Source of the DNA: Sphingobium trunci
GTDB lineage: Bacteria; Pseudomonadota; Alphaproteobacteria; Sphingomonadales; Sphingomonadaceae
Length of the DNA stretch: 64,000 nucleotides
Assembly (NCBI RefSeq): GCF_022664535.1
Contig: NZ_JAKUJY010000002.1
Location: 62,001 to 126,000, forward strand
Reading direction: 5' to 3'
Numbering within the stretch: position 1 is the first letter of the stretch; the number at the start of each line of letters is the position of its first letter. The notes under the pieces are model-generated. The model was not told where the DNA came from. It worked only from the letters and a program-made list of their open reading frames with translations, and did no database searches. Of the stretch, positions 25,810-36,074 are shown in pieces. A program made the translations under genes and the position numbers.

Positions 25810-28234
25810 GGTCCTTTTCGTCACCGCCCTCGCCATAGCGGCCGCCTCGCCCGTGCGGGCGGCGGATAGACAGGAAATCAGCATCGCCCCGGGACGGCTG
25901 GGCGAGGCGGCGATAGCGCTCGGCCGTCAGACCGGCGCCAGCATCGGCATGTCCGACCAGTCTCTCGCCGTCATCGCCACCCCTGCCATCCGGGGCCGCC
26001 TGTCGGTGGAAGGCGCGCTCAGGAAGCTGCTGAAGGGCAGCGGTGCCCATGTCCGGCGGATCGACGCCAACACATGGCGGATCGTGCGGGGCCAGACGCC
26101 AAGGGAACAGCCGCGCACCGCAACCGCCATGCCCGCCCCCGCGCCGGAAGTGGAGCAGGAGCCGGCCGACATCATCGTCACCGCCTCCAAACGCGACACG
26201 CCGCTGCCCCGCTATGCAGGGATGGTGGATGGAATCGGCGACAATGGCTTTACCAGCAGCGAGGCGGCGGGCGGCACGGCGAGCCTCATCTTCCGGGTGT
26301 CGAGCCTCAGTTCCACCCATGCGGGCACCGGCCGCAACAAGCTGTTCATCCGCGCCATCGCCGATTCCGGCGTCGCCGGACCGACGCAGGCGACGACGGG
26401 CCAATATCTGGGCGACATGCGGCTGAACTACGCCGCGCCCGACCCGGACCTCCGGCTCTACGACATGCAGGGCGTCGAGGTGCTGGAAGGACCGCAGGGC
26501 ACGCTCTACGGCGCCGGATCGCTGGGCGGCATCGTGCGCATGATCCCCAATGCGCCCAATCTGGCCGCCGCGGGCGGACAGATATCGGCGGGCGTCAGCG
26601 CGACCCAGCATGGCGACCCCGGCGGCGATCTGGCGGCGACGATCAACCTGCCGATAGTCGCGGAGAAGATCGCGTTGCGCGTCGTCGGCTATGGCGTGCA
26701 GGAAGGCGGCTATATCGACAATGAGAATCCCCTGTATCGCAAGAATGACGTCAACCGCACCCGCACCTATGGCGGCCGGGCGGCGCTGCGTTTCGCGCCG
26801 GACGAGGACTGGACCATCGACCTCAACGGCGTCTACCAGCGGATCGAGGGCGAGGACGCCCAATATGCCGCCAGGCAGATCGGCAGGCTGAAACGCGCCT
26901 CCGCCCTCGCCCAGCCCTATTCGTCCGAATATGCGCTCGCCAATCTGCGGGTGGAGCGGCAATGGGACGATCTGCGCTTCGTGTCCTCCACCGGTCTTGT
27001 CCGCAACATCCTGTCGGAAAGCTACGACGCGACCCAGCCGGACGGGCCGCCATCCCTGTTCCGGCAGAGGAACAAGGTCGGCATCTTCTCCACCGAAAAT
27101 CGCATCGTCCGCGATCTGGACAATGGCCTCGGCTGGATATTGGGCGCATCCTATCTGGAAAGCACGTCGGACATCCAGCGCTCGCTGACCAGCTATGGCA
27201 CCGCCGCGGTCCAGCCGCAGGTCATTCCCGGCGTTCCCATGTACGGCAGAGGCATGCCCGCGACATCGACCGGGGTGCGCAACCGCATCCGCGAGGCGAC
27301 GCTGTTCGGCGAAGCCTCCTTCGAGCCGATGAAGGGCCTGATCGCCACGATCGGCGGGCGCCTGACCAACAGCCGCCTCAGCGGCGAGGCGCTGGACCCC
27401 ATCGACCTGTTGTCGGCCAGCGCGATCGCACGGGCGGAAGCGCAGGCGAACCGGAACGAGACCATCTTCCTCCCGTCCTTCTCCCTGCTGACCGATGCGC
27501 TGCCGGGCATGACGATCTATGCCCGTTTCCAGCAGGGTTTCCGGCCCGGCGGACTGGCGGTGGACGACCAGCATATCCAGCGTTTCCGCAACGATCGCGC
27601 ATCGACCATCGAACTGGGATTCCGCAAGGGCGTGCCCGGCGTCGATCCGATCGCGCTGACCGGCAATATCGCCCATACCAGATGGAGGGACATTCAGGCC
27701 GACGTCACCGATCGCATCGGCATCCCGACCACCGCCAATATCGGCGACGGGCGCATCTATACGGTGGAGGCACGCGTCGCCCTGCACCCCGTTGCCCGGC
27801 TGACGCTGGACGGCAGCATCATCTACAATAACAGCCGCCTCATCCGCCCGGCCCAGTTCGTTCGCCTCCTCTCCTACGAAGGGCAATCGCTGACGCTGCC
27901 CAATGTCGCCAATCTGGGCGGACGCATCGGCTTCGACTATCGCGCCCCGCTGGGGGACGACATGAATTTCCACCTGAGCGGATCGGCCCGCTATGAGGGC
28001 AAGTCGCAGCTGGGGGTCGGACCGATATTGGGGCGCACCCAGGGCGATTATGTCGATACCGCGCTCAGCGCCAGCCTGACGCGCGGCCGGGTGCAATGGT
28101 CGCTCACCCTCGCCAACCTGCTCGACAGCAGCGGCAACCAGTTTTCACTCGGCACGCCGTTCGACCTGCGCGGCGATTATGTGACGCCGCTTCGTCCCCG
28201 CACCGTCAGGCTGGGCCTCGATTTCGCCTTCTGA
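25793..28234 (+). CDS. STN-domain TonB-dependent outer-membrane receptor
   Basis: An 813-residue transducer-type receptor. A signal peptide (1-23, cut after SPVRA) is followed by an STN domain (about 28-100, ISIAPGRLGEAAIALGRQTG), the extension that contacts FecR. A plug begins at DIIVTASKRDTPL and contains FIRAIADSGVAGPTQATTGQ, then a beta-barrel ends in LGLDFAF with the terminal Phe needed for Bam insertion. The sigma/FecR/receptor set predicts substrate-induced expression. The ligand cannot be told from sequence; iron chelates, haem or glycans are all possible. Confidence 0.92.
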   Translation: MARHAEVLFVTALAIAAASPVRAADRQEISIAPGRLGEAAIALGRQTGASIGMSDQSLAVIATPAIRGRLSVEGALRKLLKGSGAHVRRIDANTWRIVRGQTPREQPRTATAMPAPAPEVEQEPADIIVTASKRDTPLPRYAGMVDGIGDNGFTSSEAAGGTASLIFRVSSLSSTHAGTGRNKLFIRAIADSGVAGPTQATTGQYLGDMRLNYAAPDPDLRLYDMQGVEVLEGPQGTLYGAGSLGGIVRMIPNAPNLAAAGGQISAGVSATQHGDPGGDLAATINLPIVAEKIALRVVGYGVQEGGYIDNENPLYRKNDVNRTRTYGGRAALRFAPDEDWTIDLNGVYQRIEGEDAQYAARQIGRLKRASALAQPYSSEYALANLRVERQWDDLRFVSSTGLVRNILSESYDATQPDGPPSLFRQRNKVGIFSTENRIVRDLDNGLGWILGASYLESTSDIQRSLTSYGTAAVQPQVIPGVPMYGRGMPATSTGVRNRIREATLFGEASFEPMKGLIATIGGRLTNSRLSGEALDPIDLLSASAIARAEAQANRNETIFLPSFSLLTDALPGMTIYARFQQGFRPGGLAVDDQHIQRFRNDRASTIELGFRKGVPGVDPIALTGNIAHTRWRDIQADVTDRIGIPTTANIGDGRIYTVEARVALHPVARLTLDGSIIYNNSRLIRPAQFVRLLSYEGQSLTLPNVANLGGRIGFDYRAPLGDDMNFHLSGSARYEGKSQLGVGPILGRTQGDYVDTALSASLTRGRVQWSLTLANLLDSSGNQFSLGTPFDLRGDYVTPLRPRTVRLGLDFAF

Positions 28235-28324
28235 TCCCGATCGGCCTGACGGAACGGGCGCTTCGGCGCCGTCTCCCGCCCATACGCGCCTCCAAGAAAC
28301 GGCGCGATCCGCAGAGGAGACATC

Positions 28325-31300
28325 ATGCGCAACCTACTGGCCTGCACGGCCATCGCTCCCGTTCTGGTCGCACTGACAGTGGCCGACGCGGCGGCGGAAA
28401 CGACCATCAGTTCCTCCACCACCACCGCCGTCAAGACTTCCACTGCCGCGAGCGGCTCTGCCGATGACGTGACCGTCAGTTCCGCGGGATCGATCACGCT
28501 GACCAGCGGCACGGCCATCACCCAGGACAGCAACAACAATGTCAGCAATGCGGGGACGCTGACGATCACCGATGCGGATGGATCGACCGGCATTCTCGCC
28601 GCGCCAGGGACGACAGGCACCATCACCAACAGCGGAACCATCGCGGTGACGGAAAGCTATACGGCGACCGACACCAACAGCGACGGCATCCTGGACGGGG
28701 TGTTCGCGCAAGGATCGAGCCGCAACGGCATCTGGGTGCAGTCCGGATCGGCGCATAGCGGCGACATCACCAACAGCGGCACCATCACGATCAAGGGCAA
28801 CCAGTCGGCGGGCATCCGCATCGATGCGCCGCTGACGGGCAATCTGTCCACCACCGGCACCATCAGCGTGCTGGGCGACAACAGCTATGGCATATTGGCC
28901 AACAGCGTCAGCGGCAATGTGAGCCTGCAAGGCACGACCAGCGTGACCGGCGCCAATAGCGTCGGCGCGGCGCTGCAGGGCGATATCGGCGGGAAACTGC
29001 AGATCCTGGGCACCATCATCAGCACGGGTTATCGCACCACCGCAAGGCCGACCGACACCAGCACTCTTTTGGCCGCCAATCTGCTGCAGGGCGGATCGGC
29101 CATGACGATTTCCGGCAATGTGGCGGGCGGCATCGTCTTCGATTATGTGGCTGCGTCGACGACCACCGACAGCAGCGGCACCACCACAACCACCGCGGCT
29201 ACCACATCCTCCGTCCTCACCTATGGCGCGGCTCCGGCCGTGCAGATCGGATCGGCGACCAATTCGATCAGCATCGGCGCCGTCTCGGGCGAAAGCTCCG
29301 GATACGGCCTGATCGTCAAGGGCGGGATCGCGGGTTATGGCATTTACGATGGGGTGGACGCCAACGGCCTTGTCGTCGGAGGGCTGGGCGGCGACGTCTC
29401 GCTGACCCAGGGCCTGCTGGTTTCGGGCACGGTCGGCGCGGTATCCTATGACAGCAACGCCACCGCGCTGCGGCTGGGCAGCGGCACCACCGCCGATACG
29501 ATCCAGATCAGCGGCGCCGTGGGCGGGACCGGGTCGAGCCTGGCCGGGACATCGGCGCGCGGCCTGGTGATCGACGCCGGCGCGACCAGCAGCACCGTCA
29601 TCAACAGCGGCACCATCTCCGCCCGGGCACTCAGCACCACGGTCGGGACGGCCATCGCCTTCGTGGATTCCTCCGGCACGGTTTCGACGCTCTCCAATTC
29701 GGGCAGCATTTCCGCTACTGGCGGCGTGTCGAACATCGCCATCGACATGTCGGCGAACAGCAGCGGGATCACGCTGACGCAGGCGCAGGCATCCTCCTCC
29801 TCGACCGTGCCGTCGATCACCGGCGACGTGCTGCTGGGATCTGGCAACAACAGCATCACCGTTTCGGCGGGCAGCATCACCGGCAATGTCGACATGGGTT
29901 CGGGCAGCAACAGCCTTGCGCTGTCGGGCTCCTCCTCCCTCACCGGCAATGTCTCGATGGGAGGCGGCGGGGCCAGCGTCAGCCTGGCGGGCACGTCGCA
30001 GATCACCGGCGACCTCGACCTGGGCGGCGGCGCTTCCACCCTCACCCTGTCGGACAGCGCGGCGTTTAGCGGGGCGATCAGCAATGCGGCCAATACGGTC
30101 GTCGTGGTCAATGGCGGCACGCTGAATGCCACCAATACCGGCACGGTGGCGCTCGCTTCGCTCACCATGGGGGGATCGTCCGTCCTTGGCGTCACCATCG
30201 ATGGGGCGAACGGCAAGAACACGCTCTACGATGTCGCGGGCGCGGCGACCTTCGCCAGCGGATCGCAGGTGAAGGCGACGTTCACCACCGTGGCGGGATC
30301 GGAGGGCGACTATGTCATCGTCCGCGCCGGGTCGCTGAGCGGTGCGCCGGTGCTCTCCAGCACCACGCTGATCCCCTACATGTTCGACGGCAGCGTCAGC
30401 AGCGACAGTTCGACCGGGGAAGTCACCCTTTCGATCAAGGCCAAGACGGTGTCGGAACTGGGCCTGACCGGATCGCAGGCGCGGGCCTATAATGCGATCT
30501 TCAACGCGCTGGACAATGACAGCGCGGTGGCGGGCTCCTTCCTGTCGGTCACTGACGGCACTACGCTGAAGGCCGACCTGCAGCAGATGCTGCCCGAACA
30601 TGCAGGCGGCGCGTTCGAAGCGGTGACGGCGGGTTCGCGTGCCACCGCCCGCATCCTGTCGGACCCCGGCGGCATCTACCGCACGGTCGACGGCACGCTC
30701 GGCTTCTGGCTGCAACAGGTGGGGTTCGGCAGTTCCAAGAGCGTCGGCGACACCGATTCCTACCACATCAACGGCTGGGGCATCGGCTCCGGCGCCGAAT
30801 ATCTGACGGGCCTGGGCGCCTTTGGCGGGTCGTTCGCCTATATTCACGGGACCAATTCCTACAATAGCGGCAACAATTCCGTCGATTCCGACCAGTTCGA
30901 ACTGGCTGCCCACTGGCGCGGCGATTTCGGCCCCTTCCAGAGCTATGCGCGGCTGTCCGCCGCCCATATCGCCTTCAGGGGCATTCGCCATTTCGAAAGC
31001 GGCGATGTCGTCCGTACCGCCGACGGCAGCTGGTCGGGCAAACTCTATTCGGCAATAGCGGGCGGATCCTATGAGTTGCGCTTCAACCGCTTCACCCTGC
31101 GCCCGGCGGCGGGCATCGACTATTACCGGCTGAACGAGGGCGGCTATAGCGAAACCGGTGGCGGGGACGCGTTCGACCTGATCGTCGACAGCCGGACCAG
31201 CGATGAACTGACCGCCAACGGCAATGTGACGCTGGGCTATGATTTCGGCAGCCTCGACCGCGAGAATGGCTGGATGCGGTTCGAACTGGAGGGCGGACGG

Positions 31301-31519
31301 CGCCAGATCATCGGCGGATCATTGGGCGATACGACGGCGCATTTCACCGGCGGCGAGGACTTCACCCTGATCGCCGACAAGCGCACCAGCGGCTGGACGG
31401 GCCGGGCGCGGCTGACCGGCGGCAACGAAAGTTTCCGTGTCGGCGGCGAGGTGGGCGCCGAGCAGCAACAAAATCATGTCGCCCTGTCATTACGGGCGAC
31501 GGTAAACTTCATCCTGTGA
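28325..31519 (+). CDS. Autotransporter with beta-solenoid passenger
   Basis: A type Va secreted surface protein of 1,064 residues. It has a signal peptide (1-24, cut after DAAA) and a long Ser/Thr/Gly-rich passenger (about 25-700) of short NSGTI- and GNV-type repeats expected to fold as a beta-helix. The C-terminal autotransporter barrel (about 775-1064) has alternating aromatic strands and ends NFIL. It follows the TonB receptor by 90 bases on the same strand and is probably in the same sigma regulon. A terminator follows 100 bases after the stop. An adhesin or surface-display role is typical for the family; the target is unknown. Confidence 0.9.
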   Translation: MRNLLACTAIAPVLVALTVADAAAETTISSSTTTAVKTSTAASGSADDVTVSSAGSITLTSGTAITQDSNNNVSNAGTLTITDADGSTGILAAPGTTGTITNSGTIAVTESYTATDTNSDGILDGVFAQGSSRNGIWVQSGSAHSGDITNSGTITIKGNQSAGIRIDAPLTGNLSTTGTISVLGDNSYGILANSVSGNVSLQGTTSVTGANSVGAALQGDIGGKLQILGTIISTGYRTTARPTDTSTLLAANLLQGGSAMTISGNVAGGIVFDYVAASTTTDSSGTTTTTAATTSSVLTYGAAPAVQIGSATNSISIGAVSGESSGYGLIVKGGIAGYGIYDGVDANGLVVGGLGGDVSLTQGLLVSGTVGAVSYDSNATALRLGSGTTADTIQISGAVGGTGSSLAGTSARGLVIDAGATSSTVINSGTISARALSTTVGTAIAFVDSSGTVSTLSNSGSISATGGVSNIAIDMSANSSGITLTQAQASSSSTVPSITGDVLLGSGNNSITVSAGSITGNVDMGSGSNSLALSGSSSLTGNVSMGGGGASVSLAGTSQITGDLDLGGGASTLTLSDSAAFSGAISNAANTVVVVNGGTLNATNTGTVALASLTMGGSSVLGVTIDGANGKNTLYDVAGAATFASGSQVKATFTTVAGSEGDYVIVRAGSLSGAPVLSSTTLIPYMFDGSVSSDSSTGEVTLSIKAKTVSELGLTGSQARAYNAIFNALDNDSAVAGSFLSVTDGTTLKADLQQMLPEHAGGAFEAVTAGSRATARILSDPGGIYRTVDGTLGFWLQQVGFGSSKSVGDTDSYHINGWGIGSGAEYLTGLGAFGGSFAYIHGTNSYNSGNNSVDSDQFELAAHWRGDFGPFQSYARLSAAHIAFRGIRHFESGDVVRTADGSWSGKLYSAIAGGSYELRFNRFTLRPAAGIDYYRLNEGGYSETGGGDAFDLIVDSRTSDELTANGNVTLGYDFGSLDRENGWMRFELEGGRRQIIGGSLGDTTAHFTGGEDFTLIADKRTSGWTGRARLTGGNESFRVGGEVGAEQQQNHVALSLRATVNFIL

Positions 31520-31620
31520 CGTCTACCCGATGAATTGGCGGGCCTCACCCCACAGACCCTCCCGGCCCGCCAGTCGGCCATGACATCAACCCCGTCCCCA
31601 CGGAGTCATGGCACCCATGG

Positions 31621-31656
31621 AAGGGGCGCTGCCTTACCCCGGCAGCGCCCCTTTTT
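31621..31656 (+). terminator. Intrinsic terminator after the autotransporter
   Basis: A 13-bp perfect stem (31621-31633 with 31641-31653, GGGGCGCTGCC/GGCAGCGCCCC) with a 7-base loop ends in a T run. It closes the sigma-FecR-receptor-autotransporter unit on the plus strand. Confidence 0.87.
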
Positions 31657-31667
31657 CCTGTTCCCGC

Positions 31668-32552
31668 TCAGGGCCGGATGGCGAAATCGAAAATCCTCGC
31701 GCCGCCGGTGCCGCCGCCCCACATGCCGGGACCGGAGCCGGTGCTGACCGAATAGAGGAAACCATATTCGCCCGCCTGCAGATCGGCCCTGGGCATCACC
31801 TTGAACACGCCGGGCGCCACCTGCTCATAATCGAAGGCGATGCGGTCCTTGTCCATGACTCCGGACTTGGCGCCGCCCAGGTTCATGCTGCCCACGCGGG
31901 TTTCGCGACGATCCTTCTTGACGTCGAACTGCACCAGGCTGAATTCGTTGGGCGATGTGATCGCACTCGCCGGTCCCGCCAGCCAGAGCGAGGGCGCCCC
32001 GGCCTGCGACAGGCTGCGATTGGCTTCATCGAAATAGAAATAGAAGACCGGCCGCCCCCTGCCCGCCGCGACCCGCGCACTGACGTTGGGAATGACCGCC
32101 TTGATGCTGAGCGAGGCGATGCCCCCGGTGAAGGCATAGCCCAGAATGCCGCCGGTCTTGCTCTGGTTGGAGATGGTGGGGTCTATCCGGGCCATCCGCG
32201 CGGGCTGCGCGCCGTCCATCAGCATGTAGATGCCGGAAGGATGCGGCACCAGCGGATCGGGGGAGTCGGCCGACATCGCCGCCTTCGAAGAGGTGATGCC
32301 CTGCGATCCCGCCTCTATCATCGCGGCGATGACGGGGCCGGATACGCCGCTTTTCTTGAGCGCGATCAGATCGTCCGTCGAAAGCCTATATTGGGCGGGC
32401 GAAGCCTTGATCTTGGCGATGACCGCCTCATCGCCCAATCCGGCGCTGACGAGCGCCACGACGCTGTCGTTGTTGAGCGTCTCTGCGCGCGCCGCCACGG
32501 ACGCCACGCATGCCGCGAGGCACAGCCCCACGGACAAAATCCCCCTGTTCAT
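31668..32552 (-). CDS. Exported protein of unknown function
   Basis: A 294-residue protein from ATG 32552, with a run of G as Shine-Dalgarno upstream. The signal peptide is residues 1-23 (cut after AARA). Residues 25-80 form a small helical domain (NDSVVALVSAGLGDEAVIAKI, then STDDLIALKKSGVSG) that looks like a pair of short helical repeats, seen in many exported proteobacterial proteins. The rest is beta-rich, with GYAFTGGIASLSIKAVIP and a Gly-rich GPGMWGGGTGGARIF near the C-terminus. No catalytic motif is recognised. It is convergent with the autotransporter and follows gatB on the same strand, separated by gatB's terminator. Confidence 0.75.
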   Translation of the reverse strand: MNRGILSVGLCLAACVASVAARAETLNNDSVVALVSAGLGDEAVIAKIKASPAQYRLSTDDLIALKKSGVSGPVIAAMIEAGSQGITSSKAAMSADSPDPLVPHPSGIYMLMDGAQPARMARIDPTISNQSKTGGILGYAFTGGIASLSIKAVIPNVSARVAAGRGRPVFYFYFDEANRSLSQAGAPSLWLAGPASAITSPNEFSLVQFDVKKDRRETRVGSMNLGGAKSGVMDKDRIAFDYEQVAPGVFKVMPRADLQAGEYGFLYSVSTGSGPGMWGGGTGGARIFDFAIRP

Positions 32553-32566
32553 GTCCACCCCCCCCT

Positions 32567-32597
32567 GAAAAAGGCCCGGCATCCCCATGCCGGGCCT
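32567..32597 (-). terminator. Intrinsic terminator after gatB
   Basis: An 11-bp perfect stem (32572-32582 with 32587-32597, AGGCCCGGCAT/ATGCCGGGCCT) with a 4-base loop. Read on the minus strand it is followed by five T residues. It lies 8 bases past the gatB stop and separates gatB from the exported protein gene. Confidence 0.88.
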
Positions 32598-32604
32598 GCA
32601 TCCC

Positions 32605-34107
32605 TTAACTCAAGGCCTTTTTGATGAGTTCGTTGACGACCTGCGGATTGGCCTTGCCCTGCATGGCCTTCATCGTCTGGCCGACGAAGAAGCCGAACAG
32701 TGCTTCCTTGCCCGCCCTATACTGTTCGACCTTGTCGCCATTCTCGGCCAGCACCTTGGCCACCGCCGCTTCGATCGCGCCGGTATCGCTGGTCTGCCTG
32801 AGGCCCTTTTCCTCGACGATCTGCGGCGCGCGACCGCCGGTTTCGAGCATGATCTCGAACACCTGCTTGGCGATGGTGCCGCTGATCGTGCCGTCCGCGA
32901 CCAGGGCCAGCAGTTCCGCGCCCTCTTCGGGACCGACCGGGCTGTCCTCCAGGCTCTTGCCGAGGCGATTGAGCGCGCCGTACAGTTCCGACAGCAGCCA
33001 GTTGGCCGAAGCCTTGGCGACCTCGCCCTCGCTCTTCTTCTGGATGCGCGCACCTTCGGCCAGCAGCGCCTCGAACCAGCGGGCGGTGTCGGCGTCGGCG
33101 GTCAGCGTCGCGGCATTATAGGCGCTGAGGCCCAGATCCTTTTCATAACGGCTGCGCTTGGCATCGGGCAGTTCGGGCAGCGACTGGCGGCATTCCTCCA
33201 GAAAAGCATCGTCCAGGTCGAGCGGCAACAGGTCCGGATCGGGGAAATAGCGATAGTCATGCGCGTCTTCCTTCGACCGCATAGAGCGCGTTTCATTCCT
33301 GTCCGGATCGTAGAGGCGTGTTTCCTGCACCACCTTGCCGCCAGCCTCCAGCACATCGACCTGACGGCTGGCTTCATGCTCGACCACCGCCATGACGAAG
33401 CGGACCGAATTGACGTTCTTGGTCTCGGTGCGGGTGCCGAATGCCTCACCGGGCTTGCGCACTGAGACGTTCACGTCGGCGCGCATCGATCCCTGATCCA
33501 TATTGCCGTCACACGACCCGACATAGCGCAGGATCGTCCGCAGCTTGGACAGATAGGCCCCGGCCTCGGCGGGCGAGCGCATGTCGGGCTTCGACACGAT
33601 TTCCATCAGCGCCACGCCAGAGCGGTTGAGATCGACATAGGAGCGGGTCGGATGCTGGTCGTGCATCAGCTTGCCCGCATCCTGCTCGACATGGATGCGC
33701 TCGATGCCGATCACCTTGGTGCTGCTGTCCGGGTTCTTTTCGTCCAGCGTGATCTCGATCTGCCCTTCGCCCACCAGCGGGTGGTAGAGCTGGCTGATCT
33801 GATAGCCCTGCGGCAAGTCCGCGTAGAAATAATTCTTGCGGTCGAAGCGCGACCATTTGTTGATCTGCGCATCGATCGCCATGCCGGTGCGCACCGCCTG
33901 GCGGATGCACTCGCGGTTGGGCACGGGCAGCATGCCGGGCATCGCGGCATCGACCAGCGACACCTGCGTGTTCGGCTCCGCGCCGAAAGCGGTAGCGGCG
34001 CCGGAAAAGAGCTTCGCCTGGCTCGTCACCTGCGCATGGACTTCCAGGCCGATCACGACCTCCCACTCGCCGGTTGCGCCCTGAATGCGATAGGTTGATT
34101 CAGTCAT
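32605..34107 (-). CDS. gatB: Asp-tRNA(Asn)/Glu-tRNA(Gln) amidotransferase subunit B
   Basis: The tRNA-binding kinase/transamidation subunit that converts Glu-tRNA(Gln) or Asp-tRNA(Asn) to the amidated form. At 500 residues it has the full family length. It opens with [13 protein letters not shown] and LFSGA and carries [19 protein letters not shown], and the C-terminal YqeY-like tail domain ends in [19 protein letters not shown]. It is transcribed after gatC and gatA, but an 81-base palindromic repeat separates it from gatA. Confidence 0.95.
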   Translation of the reverse strand: MTESTYRIQGATGEWEVVIGLEVHAQVTSQAKLFSGAATAFGAEPNTQVSLVDAAMPGMLPVPNRECIRQAVRTGMAIDAQINKWSRFDRKNYFYADLPQGYQISQLYHPLVGEGQIEITLDEKNPDSSTKVIGIERIHVEQDAGKLMHDQHPTRSYVDLNRSGVALMEIVSKPDMRSPAEAGAYLSKLRTILRYVGSCDGNMDQGSMRADVNVSVRKPGEAFGTRTETKNVNSVRFVMAVVEHEASRQVDVLEAGGKVVQETRLYDPDRNETRSMRSKEDAHDYRYFPDPDLLPLDLDDAFLEECRQSLPELPDAKRSRYEKDLGLSAYNAATLTADADTARWFEALLAEGARIQKKSEGEVAKASANWLLSELYGALNRLGKSLEDSPVGPEEGAELLALVADGTISGTIAKQVFEIMLETGGRAPQIVEEKGLRQTSDTGAIEAAVAKVLAENGDKVEQYRAGKEALFGFFVGQTMKAMQGKANPQVVNELIKKALS

Positions 34108-34116
34108 ATCTTCACA

Positions 34117-34197
34117 CCGTCATCCCAGCGAAGGCTGGGATCTTTCTCATATGTCGTGCCACGCAGCCTGAGATGCCAGCCTGCGCTGGCATGACGG
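34117..34197. repeat. REP-like palindromic element between gatA and gatB
   Basis: Two hairpins, ATCCCAGC/GCTGGGAT (34122-34141) and ATGCCAGC/GCTGGCAT (34173-34192), sit inside an outer inverted repeat CCGTCAT/ATGACGG (34117-34123 with 34191-34197). This clover-like layout is typical of dispersed bacterial palindromes. It fills nearly the whole gap between gatA and gatB. Confidence 0.75.
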
Positions 34198-34203
34198 AAC
34201 TGA

Positions 34204-35688
34204 TTACCACCACTTGTCCGGCCGTGCCGTGAAGCCCGCGCGTTCTTCGATCGCGAGGCCCGCGTTCAGCACGGTCTGCTCGTCCAGCGCCTTGCCGATG
34301 ATCTGGAGACCCAGCGGCAGCCCTTGCGCGTCCAGCCCGCCCGGCACCGCCATGGCAGGCAAACCGGCGAGCGACGCAGGCACCGTGAAGACGTCGTTCA
34401 GATACATGGCCAGCGGATCGGCCTGCTTCTCGCCCAGCGCGAAGGAGGCGCTGGGCGCGGTTGGCGTCAGCAGCAGGTCGCACTTTTCGAAAGCCAGATC
34501 GAAATCGCGGGAAATCAGCGCCCGGACCTTTTGCGCCTGCGTATAATAGGCGTCGTAGAAGCCCGCCGACAGCACATAGGTGCCGATCATGATGCGGCGC
34601 TTGACCTCCGGGCCGAAACCGGCGGCGCGGGTGGCGGCATACATGTCCTGCAGGCCAGCACCATCGGGCAGGTCGCGCTGGCCATAACGCACGCCGTCAT
34701 AGCGGGCGAGGTTCGAGGACGCCTCGGCAGGCGCGATGATATAATAGGTCGGCAGCGCATATTTGGTATGCGGCAGCGACACTTCCACCACCTCGGCGCC
34801 GGCGTCCTTCAGCCATTCGATGCCGCGATCCCACATGGCGGAGATTTCGGCATTCAGGCCATCAGGGCGATATTCCTTGGGAATACCGACCTTCTTACCC
34901 CTGAGATCGGACGACAGATTGGCTTCCCACTGCGGCACGGCCAGGTCGAGCGAGGTCGAATCCTTGGGGTCGAAGCCCGACATGGTTTCCAGCAGGATCG
35001 CATTGTCGCGCACCGTTCGCGCCATCGGCCCGGCCTGATCGAGCGACGAGGCGAAGGCCACGATGCCCCAGCGCGAGCAGCGGCCATAGGTGGGCTTGAT
35101 GCCCGAAATGCCGGTGAAGGCGGCAGGCTGGCGGATCGAGCCGCCGGTGTCCGTGCCGGTCGCCGCAGGGCAGAGCCGCGCGGAAATCGCCGCCGAAGAC
35201 CCGCCCGAGGAACCACCGGGCGCCAATGCGGCATTGTCACCGCTCCCGCGCCGCCAGGGCGATATCACATTGCCGAAATAGCTGGTCTCGTTGGACGAAC
35301 CCATGGCGAACTGGTCGAGGTTGAGCTTGCCCAGCATGCCCGCGCCCGCATCCCACAGCTTCTTCGAAACGGTGGACTCATAGGTCGGCGTGAAGCCTTC
35401 CAGCATGTGCGAAGCAGCGGTGGTCTGCACGCCCTCGGTGCAGAACAGGTCCTTCATGCCGATCGGCACGCCCGAAAGAGGTTTGGGCGCCTCACCGGCG
35501 GCCTTTGCCCTGTCGGCGGCGTCGGCGGCTTCCAGCGCCCTTTCCGGGGTTTCGACGATGAAAGCGTTCAGCGCCTTGGCGGCAGCGACATTGGCATTGA
35601 ACGCCTGCGCCACTTCGCGCGCCGAAAAGTCGCCCGCGCGGAAACCGTCGCGGATTTCCGCGACCGTCAGATCAGTCAGATTGCTCAT
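34204..35688 (-). CDS. gatA: Asp-tRNA(Asn)/Glu-tRNA(Gln) amidotransferase subunit A
   Basis: The glutaminase subunit of GatCAB, an amidase-signature enzyme of 494 residues. The Ser-cisSer-Lys triad is visible as K79 (GVPIGMKD), the serines of APGGSSGGS (156-164) and nucleophile S184 ([10 protein letters not shown]). Its ATG shares a base with the gatC stop (TAATG), showing coupled translation. Confidence 0.95.
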   Translation of the reverse strand: MSNLTDLTVAEIRDGFRAGDFSAREVAQAFNANVAAAKALNAFIVETPERALEAADAADRAKAAGEAPKPLSGVPIGMKDLFCTEGVQTTAASHMLEGFTPTYESTVSKKLWDAGAGMLGKLNLDQFAMGSSNETSYFGNVISPWRRGSGDNAALAPGGSSGGSSAAISARLCPAATGTDTGGSIRQPAAFTGISGIKPTYGRCSRWGIVAFASSLDQAGPMARTVRDNAILLETMSGFDPKDSTSLDLAVPQWEANLSSDLRGKKVGIPKEYRPDGLNAEISAMWDRGIEWLKDAGAEVVEVSLPHTKYALPTYYIIAPAEASSNLARYDGVRYGQRDLPDGAGLQDMYAATRAAGFGPEVKRRIMIGTYVLSAGFYDAYYTQAQKVRALISRDFDLAFEKCDLLLTPTAPSASFALGEKQADPLAMYLNDVFTVPASLAGLPAMAVPGGLDAQGLPLGLQIIGKALDEQTVLNAGLAIEERAGFTARPDKWW

Positions 35689-35975
35689 TATTCGATCACC
35701 TTGGGCACCGCGAAAAAGCCATGTTCGGCCTGCGGCGCATTCGCCAACACCTTGTCGCGGACATTGCCGTCAGTGACGGCATCGTCCCGCAGGCGCAGAT
35801 GGTTGGGGATGACGGCCGTCATCGGCTCCACGCCGGTCACGTCCACCTCGCCCAATTGCTCCACCCAGCCAAGGATGTTGTTGAGTTCCGGCACCATCGC
35901 CTCGGCTTCGGCGTCGGTCACCGAAATGCGCGAGAGGCTGGCGATCTTCTTTACGGTCTGAAGGTCTATCGACAT
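35688..35975 (-). CDS. gatC: Asp-tRNA(Asn)/Glu-tRNA(Gln) amidotransferase subunit C
   Basis: The 95-residue subunit that wraps and stabilises GatA-GatB. It shows the family pattern [19 protein letters not shown], followed by a middle with [14 protein letters not shown] and the end [12 protein letters not shown] 35975 is the only start consistent with the family; the longer open frame upstream is antisense to the DUF3089 gene. It is the first gene of gatCAB and is divergent from the DUF3089 gene across about 99 bases. Confidence 0.94.
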   Translation of the reverse strand: MSIDLQTVKKIASLSRISVTDAEAEAMVPELNNILGWVEQLGEVDVTGVEPMTAVIPNHLRLRDDAVTDGNVRDKVLANAPQAEHGFFAVPKVIE

Positions 35976-36074
35976 GGCCCCGCCGCTACCATCGGCGCCC
36001 ATGGGCTTCAAGTCCTTGCGCGCAAGATGCGCTTGCGCCAGACAGAAACAGTCCACCATTTTGGAGAGCGATTG

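Noticed and set aside
25757..28096. A 779-codon open frame antisense to the TonB receptor
   Set aside because: It is a codon-bias shadow of a receptor with clear STN, plug and barrel features.
28340..30400. Repeat array or CRISPR-like structure in the autotransporter
   Set aside because: The repeats are degenerate coding repeats (NSGTI-type) in one long frame with no identical direct repeats or spacers.
28334..30991. An 885-codon open frame antisense to the autotransporter
   Set aside because: It mirrors the repetitive passenger coding sequence, is His/Arg/Gly-rich low-complexity, and has no ribosome binding site.
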